A DNA stretch of 64,000 nt from NCBI GenBank assembly GCA_030062745.1, contig CP099846.1, positions 7,871,432-7,935,431 of the forward strand. The letters run 5' to 3'. Source of the stretch: Capitulum mitella. Its lineage: Eukaryota; Arthropoda; Thecostraca; Pollicipedomorpha; Pollicipedidae. The position numbers and the translations under genes were made by a program. The notes below the pieces were generated by a model that saw only the letters and a list, made by a program, of their open reading frames with translations, was not told the DNA's origin and ran no database searches. Below, piece by piece: positions 58,601-64,000 of the stretch. Each line of letters opens with the position of its first letter. The stretch's first letter is position 1.

Positions 58601-59891
58601 AGCAGACGCGGCCAGTACCGCCGGCTGACCAGCAGACGCGGCCAACGCCATCTGCTGACCAGCAGAGGCCAGCACCGCCTGCTGACCAGCAGAGACAGCA
58701 AGCACAGCCTGCTGAGCAGCAGAGGTGGCCAGCGCTGCATGCTGACCAGCAGAGGCAGCCAACACAGCTTGCTGACCAGCTGAGGCGGTCAGCACTGTCT
58801 GCTGGCCGGCAGAGGCGGTCAGTGCCACCTGCTGACCAGTAGAGGTGGCTAGCACCAACTGTTGACCAGAAGGGGCCAAAGCCACCTGATGGCCACCAGA
58901 GGGAGTCACAGTCACCTGCTGACCGGCAGGAGCCACGGCCACCTCCTGACCAGCAGAGGTCTGAGCCGACTGCTGATCAGCAGGGGAGGCCACAGGCACC
59001 TGCTGGCCAGCAGGAGAGGAGGCCACAGCCACCTGCTGGTCGACAGACGCTGCTTGGACGGCCTGCTGGTCGGCAGATACTGCAAGGACGGCCTGCTGGT
59101 CGGCAGAGGAAGCCAGCTCCGCCTGCTGGCCGGAGGAGGCTCCCGCAGCGTCCTGCTGGTCGCCGAGAACGTCGACAGCCGGACGAGCCTGTCGGGACAG
59201 CCCGGTCAGTCGCGCGCTGCCGAAGGCGGCGCCCTCAGCTGCCGGGTACAGCCGCCTACCGGGCACCGACAGCCGCCGCCTCCACAGCCTTGACACACCA
59301 TCAAGCACACGTCAGCCGGAAAGTACTCCACCCGGATGGCCAAATATACCGTGAGCCTCTGGAGCTTACCACTCGGGGCAGACGCGAGCAATCGCAAACA
59401 CAGACTGGGGTACTTCAGGTATGCTGGCCCTTTGCTGTGTTCAGTTTATATTCGAGATATTTTACATTTGCCGATTATTTAAAGCCTACACATGACAATA
59501 AAACACGACTCAACGAGTAAAACATTTCTCCTTCAACAACCCTGCTGATCTCAATTTTCTGCATCAGGAACGCATAGCAGCATAACATACATCCAAACCA
59601 TTCTGCATCTACCATGTACGCTGACCTGCTGCAGCTGTTGCTGCTGCGACGGAAGGTGCTGTTGCTGCTGCTGTGGCGGCACCGACACAGGCGTCAGCCG
59701 CTGTTCAGCGCTCTGCTGCTGCTGCTGCTGTATGGGAGCCGGCTGGTGGACCAGACCCTGCTGTTGGCCGTCAGTCGCCTGCAGCTGCGCTGACGCCCCC
59801 TGTTGGACCTCCGGACCCTGCTGCTGCACGGCCGACTCCCGCTGCTGTGGAGACAAGTCCTCATGCTGCGGCTCGGGTCCCGCGTGCGGCA

Positions 59892-59924
<33 letters not shown>

Positions 59925-62900
59925 GCGGCCGGACCTGCGGCTGCGGCGGCGTCTGCGGCGCTGGCGATGTGCTGGGCGTCACCAGCGGCGTCACCGTCAC
60001 CGCCTCCTGCGGCCGGACCGGCGCCGCCGGCGAGACCGGCTCGCAGCTCTCGGCCGCGGCCGCTGCCGGCGCCGGCACCGCCACGATCGTCACCCGCTGC
60101 TCCACCTCGTCCTCGTCGTCGTCGGCGTCGCGACGGCGGGCGTCGTCGGCCGGCGTGCGCTCCCGCTGGCGCCGCGCGGCCGTCTGGACGGCCACGGTGG
60201 CCGGACCGGCCGCCGGCGGCGCGCCCTCGCCTCCGGCCTCGCTGGCCGGCGACGACGGCTCCGAGTTGGCCGTGGTGATGGAGATGGTCGTGATGAGCCG
60301 CTCGGCCGGCCCGGACGGCTCGGCGCCGCCGGCCGCCGCCGCCGCCGCCAGCACGGACACGGCCGTGGCCGGCGGTGGCGCCGGCGGCGGCGGGGTGGGG
60401 TTCCGCGCGGGCCGCGACACGGTCACCGGCGTCAGCTGCACCCGCGGCGGACTGTCGGGCGCCACGGGCGTCCGCCGGGCGCGCTCGCTCACAAACAGCG
60501 CCACCTGCGGCCGCAGTGGGTCGGCCGGCTCCTCCTCGTCGTCCACCATGTCCTCGTCCTCCTCCTCCTCCACCTGTTCCATCAGCCGCTCCAGCTCCTC
60601 CTCCTCGGGCAGCTCCTCCTCGTCGTCGTCGTCCTCGTCGTCGCCGACGGGCCGGTCGTCGTCGGGCGTGGGGCCTGAGTCGTCCACCTCGGCCGACGAC
60701 CAGGCGGACTCGAGCGACACGTCGTGCGGCGAGCTCCAGTCTGCCGGGCCGGGCCGCCGTCAGCCGTCAGAGGTCACGCGGCCTCCCGGCCAGAGGCGAC
60801 GCACCTCACGGCCGGTCAAACGCACACCCCGCACAGGTCAACGCCACAACACACACCGAACACACAACTCCGAATCAAGGGGCAGCATAACACGCCAGCA
60901 GACGTTCTAAGCGGGAACCATTAACACAGCGGGGTCATCAGAAAAATAAATATGCCAATGATTACGTGGTTTCGGAGCATTCGTGAGTATGAGGGTTTCA
61001 TCTTACAAGAAGCCCAAACATTTCGACACAACTTGGGATGCCTTAATCAGTGAGATCAGTGAATGATCAGTAAACGATCCCAGTGAGGGCGTCTCAAGAC
61101 ACTTAAGCTTCCTATTTAAGAATAACCCCTTATACTCACGTACACTTACACAACTTAATGATCACCTACTGAGTAAAAATGGCATTACTACTAAGTTTTA
61201 ATGAGACTAAGGGTCCTACTGTTATACGAGGAGGTCTCGTACAATTAAACTCTAATCCGTATGGACCACAGCCACCAATGATCCCCCCCCCCGCAGTCCA
61301 GCGGCGCTGCTCCGAGCAGGCCGGCCTCTCACCGTCGTCGTTTTCCGGCATGGCGGAGTCGGCGGCGGCCTTGTCAGCCGGCTCCGGCGGCGGCGTGGCC
61401 CACGACCTCTTTGGCTTCACATCAGGTACGACAGTGGCGACGGCAGCGGAGGCGGTGGCGGCGGCGGCCGGCGGCGCGGGCGGCAGGGCGGTGGCCAGCA
61501 CGGTCTGGGCAGCGCTCGTCACCGGACTGTCGGCCCGCTTCGGCCGGCGACCCCAGACGGGCTCGAAGTTCCGCGCCTGAGACGATGCACAGTCGGCTCA
61601 GTCGGCATCCAGCACAAAAGGCGACCGACTCAACCAAGTCTCAGAATTCAGCCCACTGCCACCGACCAGACCACACAGCGGCCTCACCGACCTGCGAGGC
61701 CGCTGCATACGAATCACACCTGGAACCATCGCTCTACTGCGACACGACGGCTTTCCGGCCAGGAACGCTCGCACTAGCAGCGCTGTCACAGCCATTCCCA
61801 AGTAGTTCCCAAACAACCCTGTAGTTCCATACGAAGCGCAACAAAACGCGCGCACGTTCGACTCCGCGGTCAGCGCAGCCATGGCGGCTCGGCCTACCTT
61901 CCAGGGGTCGAGCCGGCGCCTCATCATGTCCAGCTCGGCGCGGTACTTGTGCTGGTTCTCGTGCGTGAATTCGCCCCGCCGCAGCCGCTCCTGCCACTGC
62001 TGGCAGGCGCGTGCCAGGAACTCGTTGTTGAGGCTGGCGCCGCCCAGCCTGAGGACGGACGGGCCGGCGGTCAGCCATCTGATGATCGGCCGCCAGCTGC
62101 CGGCGGCAGTCGCCAGAACGGTGCCGAGCCCTCAGGGCACACGCATCCGACCCCTCGCCAGGCGCCGACAGCCCGGAGACAGTGTGGCTACACGGCGGTC
62201 TCATCTGCAGCGCTCAGACCGGCAATTCTAGCGCCCGTTCAGGACCGCTTTCGACCGCGGCCCCGTGTCCGGGCCGGTCGGGCGCGGCCGCGGTCGGCCT
62301 GACCGAGCGCCGGCCGGCCGGCGACGGGACTCACTTCATGGTGCCGTCCGAGCCACTCGGCCCGTCCGCGTCCGGCAGCATCCTGGCCAGCTGCAGCTGG
62401 TACAGCGACGGCAGCCGGCAGAACGCCGACCGACTCAGCAGCGACTTCACCTGGCGGCCGCAGGCAGAGCGACCGTCAGACCCGCCGAGGACCGCCACAG
62501 CACAACACGGCACAACAAAGTACAGTCCAGCACGGCGCGGCACACCGCAGCTCCGCACAGACAGACAGCGGTGTCACCGTTGTTTCAACGACGACTAAAT
62601 CGTCTCATTCGACGCCTGAATGTTTTCGATCATCGTACTCTAAATTTTATCCCCGGAACAATGAACAGAATCTCAGTCTTTCAACTAACGAGATCGTCTC
62701 TAGGAAAAGCGCACCCAAAGCCCACCAAACGCGCACCAACCAGGCCCCCTGGCATGTACAGCCATTCTGTCAGACGATAACCATAAGACGTCTCACGTCG
62801 CGCAGGTCGTCTGCCGGCCAGCCGCCGCTGCCTGCTCACCTGGACCCGGGTCAGGATGCTGTCCGGCGTCTCCAAGTCGATGACGCCCTCCTGGGTCTGC

Positions 62901-63530
62901 TTCAGCTGGGCAGCGTTGGATAGTTTGCGGGCGCGACGCGGCCGGGGCCGGCGGCCCAACGTGCGCAGGATCTGCTGCATCTTGGAGGTGGTCTCGGCCC
63001 CGGCCGGCGTCCTGATCACCAGCGGCTCACCGCCCGCCGCTGCCCGGTCACAGTTACCGTCAGACAGGGGATCACCAGCGGCCCACCGCCGACCACTGCC
63101 CGGTCACAGTTACCGTCAGACAGGGGACCACCAGCGGCACACCGCCGACCACTGCCCGGTCACAGTTACCGTCACACACCGGAGACTGACCAGAACACAG
63201 ACTTACAAGGGATCACCAGCGGCTCACCGCCGACCGCTGCCGAGTCAGGAGCACAGTCAGCAACACTGGAGACTGACCGGAACACAGACTTAAAGGAGAT
63301 CTCCAGCGGCTCACCACCGGCCGCTGCCGGGTCAGGAGCACAGTCAGACACACTGGAGACTAACCGGAACACAGACGTAAAGGGGATCTCCAGCGGCTCG
63401 CCGCGCATTTACACTAGTCCGCCTACGTCAGAACTACGTCAACAATACGATCGGTCCTGCCGGTTCATACCACCACAAAGTGACCTAGCGTGGTCCGGCT
63501 GTGGGTGGCGGGCAGGCGTACCCGAGTTGT

Positions 63531-63564
<34 letters not shown>

Positions 63565-63700
63565 CGAAGCCGGCGCGGCGGCCGTCTGGCCGGGCTGCAG
63601 CTGGCGCAGGCCGAGCGGCGCCGGCCCGGCCGTCACGGCCGACTCCTGGCCGGTGACGCGGCGGCGCCGCTTCTCCGGCAGCCGCGGCTCGGTCTCCATC
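54708..63700 (-). CDS. Asx: Additional sex combs (Asx/ASXL), Polycomb PR-DUB subunit
   Basis: Exons in transcript order: 63700-63522, 63039-62840, 62450-62335, 62048-61898, 61576-61333, 60740-59626, 59188-58442, 57489-57016, 55670-54708. All have GT/AG ends; from the ATG at 63699 the sum is 4188 nt, 1395 residues plus TGA, close to usual ASX lengths. Poly-Ala precedes [18 protein letters not shown] and [10 protein letters not shown] (about 113-122). A DEUBAD domain follows (about 127-230) with the NEF motif in [14 protein letters not shown] and its end at [14 protein letters not shown]. Then come an acidic region, an in-frame minisatellite, [19 protein letters not shown] (about 930), poly-Gln (about 1135-1250) and the C-terminal PHD finger [18 protein letters not shown] (about 1352-1395). 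Known of the family: the DEUBAD activates Calypso/BAP1 to remove ubiquitin from histone H2A. An acceptor just before the ATG leaves open an upstream exon outside the window. Confidence 0.93.
55133..55480 (-). repeat. CAG/CAA array encoding poly-Gln in Asx
   Basis: CAG and CAA triplets with scattered ATG, CAC, CTG codons. CAA interruptions are frequent, which favours selection at the protein level or an old array. Confidence 0.93.
55728..56300 (-). repeat. 29/26-bp minisatellite in Asx intron 8
   Basis: About 20 copies of CTCAGTACCGGTCACACACG plus GAGCACGGC on the plus strand; some units lack three bases (26 bp). It begins only about 58 bp from the exon 9 acceptor, so it lies close to the branch-point zone. 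Plus-strand open frames across it are artefacts. Confidence 0.92.
56612..56923 (-). mobile_element. hAT-like MITE copy 3 (Asx intron 8)
   Basis: 312 bp with exact 8-bp duplications CTGAGCAC at 56604-56611 and 56924-56931. Read on the minus strand it starts CAAGGTTGGAAATTTG and ends TTTTCCAACTTTG. The interior matches the copies at 46189 and 49304 (for example GATGGAGGCACAAGATCAAA). No open frame. Confidence 0.9.
57016..57489 (-). CDS. Asx: Asx exon 8: conserved [10 protein letters not shown] block
   Basis: Acceptor CGCCTGCGCCGCAG, then [20 protein letters not shown] and [20 protein letters not shown], a block that ASX proteins conserve. Pro/Gln-rich sequence follows, then [20 protein letters not shown]. 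Donor CAG|GTGAGC, phase 0. The 952-bp intron upstream (57490-58441) has no recognised feature. Confidence 0.88.
58442..59188 (-). CDS. Asx: Asx exon 7: SAGQQAVLA repeat region
   Basis: Acceptor TGTCCCGACAG, then [18 protein letters not shown]. Most of the exon is a degenerate 9-11 residue repeat on SAGQQAVLA, about 20 copies. It ends [18 protein letters not shown] with donor GGACAG|GTCAGT, phase 0. The phase match to both neighbours and an unbroken frame of 249 codons support coding use; the repeat itself has no known role. Confidence 0.78.
58550..59160 (-). repeat. In-frame ~30-bp coding minisatellite within Asx
   Basis: Plus-strand unit CTGCTGACCAGCAGAGGCGG plus about 10 bases. Lengths 27, 30 and 33 bp are all multiples of three, so the frame is never broken. 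Confidence 0.88.
59626..60740 (-). CDS. Asx: Asx exon 6: acidic and Pro/Gln-rich region
   Basis: Acceptor CCCGGCCCGGCAG. Starts [20 protein letters not shown], then an acidic run ([20 protein letters not shown]), then [18 protein letters not shown], then Pro-, Ala- and Gln-rich sequence ending QQQLQQ. Donor CAG|GTCAGC, phase 0. The upstream intron (60741-61332) and downstream intron (59189-59625) hold nothing recognised. Confidence 0.87.
61333..61576 (-). CDS. Asx: Asx exon 5: end of DEUBAD and linker
   Basis: Acceptor TGCATCGTCTCAG, then [18 protein letters not shown], completing the DEUBAD C-terminal segment that begins LDPWK in exon 4. An Ala/Pro linker and [18 protein letters not shown] follow. 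Donor GACGACG|GTGAGA, phase 1. Confidence 0.87.
61898..62048 (-). CDS. Asx: Asx exon 4: DEUBAD core with NEF motif
   Basis: Acceptor CCGTCCTCAG. Encodes [18 protein letters not shown] and [18 protein letters not shown], then [12 protein letters not shown]. The Asn-Glu-Phe motif that contacts the deubiquitinase in this family is intact. Donor TGGAAG|GTAGGC, phase 0. Confidence 0.93.
62335..62450 (-). CDS. Asx: Asx exon 3: N-terminal helices of DEUBAD
   Basis: Acceptor TGCGGCCGCCAG, then [18 protein letters not shown] and [18 protein letters not shown], matching the family's AF-LP-LYQ-L-LLP pattern. Donor ATGAA|GTGAGT, phase 2; the first G of exon 4 completes the Lys codon. Confidence 0.92.
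62840..63039 (-). CDS. Asx: Asx exon 2: [10 protein letters not shown] motif
   Basis: Encodes [36 protein letters not shown] and [13 protein letters not shown]. The start is placed after GGGCAG at 63040-63041 because its phase fits exon 1; another AG at 63012-63013 (exon from 63011) is out of phase with that donor. Donor GTCCAG|GTGAGC, phase 0. Confidence 0.85.
63015..63400 (-). repeat. Tandem repeats in Asx intron 1, reaching exon 2
   Basis: Plus-strand units on ATCACCAGCGGCTCACCGCC followed by ACTGCCCGGTCACAGTTACC, about 57-60 bp, then about 85-95 bp units containing GGAGACTGACCGGAACACAG. The first unit overlaps the exon 2 acceptor, so that splice site and its neighbours are near copies of each other. 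Confidence 0.8.
63522..63700 (-). CDS. Asx: Asx exon 1 as seen (possibly internal)
   Basis: [18 protein letters not shown] then a Gln/Pro stretch and A11NNS, the poly-Ala that also precedes this region in insect Asx. Donor ACTCGG|GTACGC, phase 1. GTCGACAG directly precedes the ATG and looks like an acceptor, so the exon may be the second, with coding or untranslated sequence further upstream. Confidence 0.75.
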
Positions 63701-63779
63701 CTGTCGACCGCCGGGACACACCGTCAGATTGGGTCAGGTCAGAGCAGGCCGCGTCAGACTTCCGGCAGCCGCCTCTGGG

Positions 63780-63960
63780 GACAGGATTCTGCCGGTCGTC
63801 AATACAAGAGGTCAGGTCAAGTCAGGTCGGGTAGAGTCAAGTCAGGTCAGACAGTCAACAGCTGGGAACAAGGCCGGGTCAGGCCGGGTCAAAACAATGG
63901 CAAAACAAGGTCGGGTCAAAACAATGGCTGGAAACTGAGCTGGATCAGGTCAGACCAGGT
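63780..63960 (+). repeat. GTCAG/GTCGGG short tandem array
   Basis: Interrupted repeats of GGTCAGGTCA and GGGTCAAAACAATGGC upstream of Asx exon 1. No other feature in the last 300 bases. Confidence 0.75.
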
Positions 63961-64000
63961 CCGGAAAACGGCCCATTAGAGCCGGATAAAGTAAACCCCA

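Noticed and set aside
59673..60910. Plus-strand frames of 170-392 codons
   Set aside because: Antisense of Asx exon 6, whose minus strand has the acidic region and consistent splice phases.

Overview
Eukaryotic nuclear DNA, most likely from an arthropod and perhaps a crustacean. The evidence is spliced genes with GT/AG introns, an Additional sex combs gene whose signature motifs resemble the insect protein, dense microsatellites and minisatellites, and decayed DNA transposons. Coding exons are extremely GC-rich (long runs of GGCCGG, GCC and CCG codons), while intergenic DNA is much less so. The species cannot be fixed from the sequence.

Layout. 1-903: broken pseudogene of a protein pattern I associate with uncharacterised arthropod proteins. 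About 2.0-7.2 kb: decayed repeat domain (GGGCCC-cored minisatellite, a 240-bp tandem repeat, hairpins, AT/CA microsatellites). 7.2-34.4 kb: gene-poor. It holds a Harbinger-like MITE (11439-12153, TAA duplication), a piggyBac-like non-autonomous element (14346-15534, TTAA duplication), several minisatellites (32, about 22-30, 42 and 41 bp units) and GC/CpG-rich stretches that may be promoters. I see no convincing protein gene there.

34489-53109 (+): one giant gene of 13 coding exons, assembled here from compatible splice phases. It encodes about 3,370-3,390 residues with some 16 C2H2/C2HC zinc fingers, long Ala/Pro tracts and charged low-complexity linkers. I cannot name it. Its last exon contains one reading-frame discontinuity.

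54708-63700 (-): Additional sex combs (Asx/ASXL) in nine exons with matching phases (1395 codons from the first ATG seen): poly-Ala, the [10 protein letters not shown] motif, the DEUBAD domain with its NEF motif, an acidic region, an in-frame minisatellite, a conserved [13 protein letters not shown] block, poly-Gln and the C-terminal PHD finger. The 5' end may continue beyond the window.

The two genes converge tail to tail, 1.6 kb apart. Both are chromatin-type nuclear proteins, but any functional link is only conjecture. Three copies of one ~300-bp hAT-like MITE sit in their introns, two with perfect 8-bp target duplications. Two zinc-finger exons (7 and 10) have splice acceptors embedded in tandem repeats.
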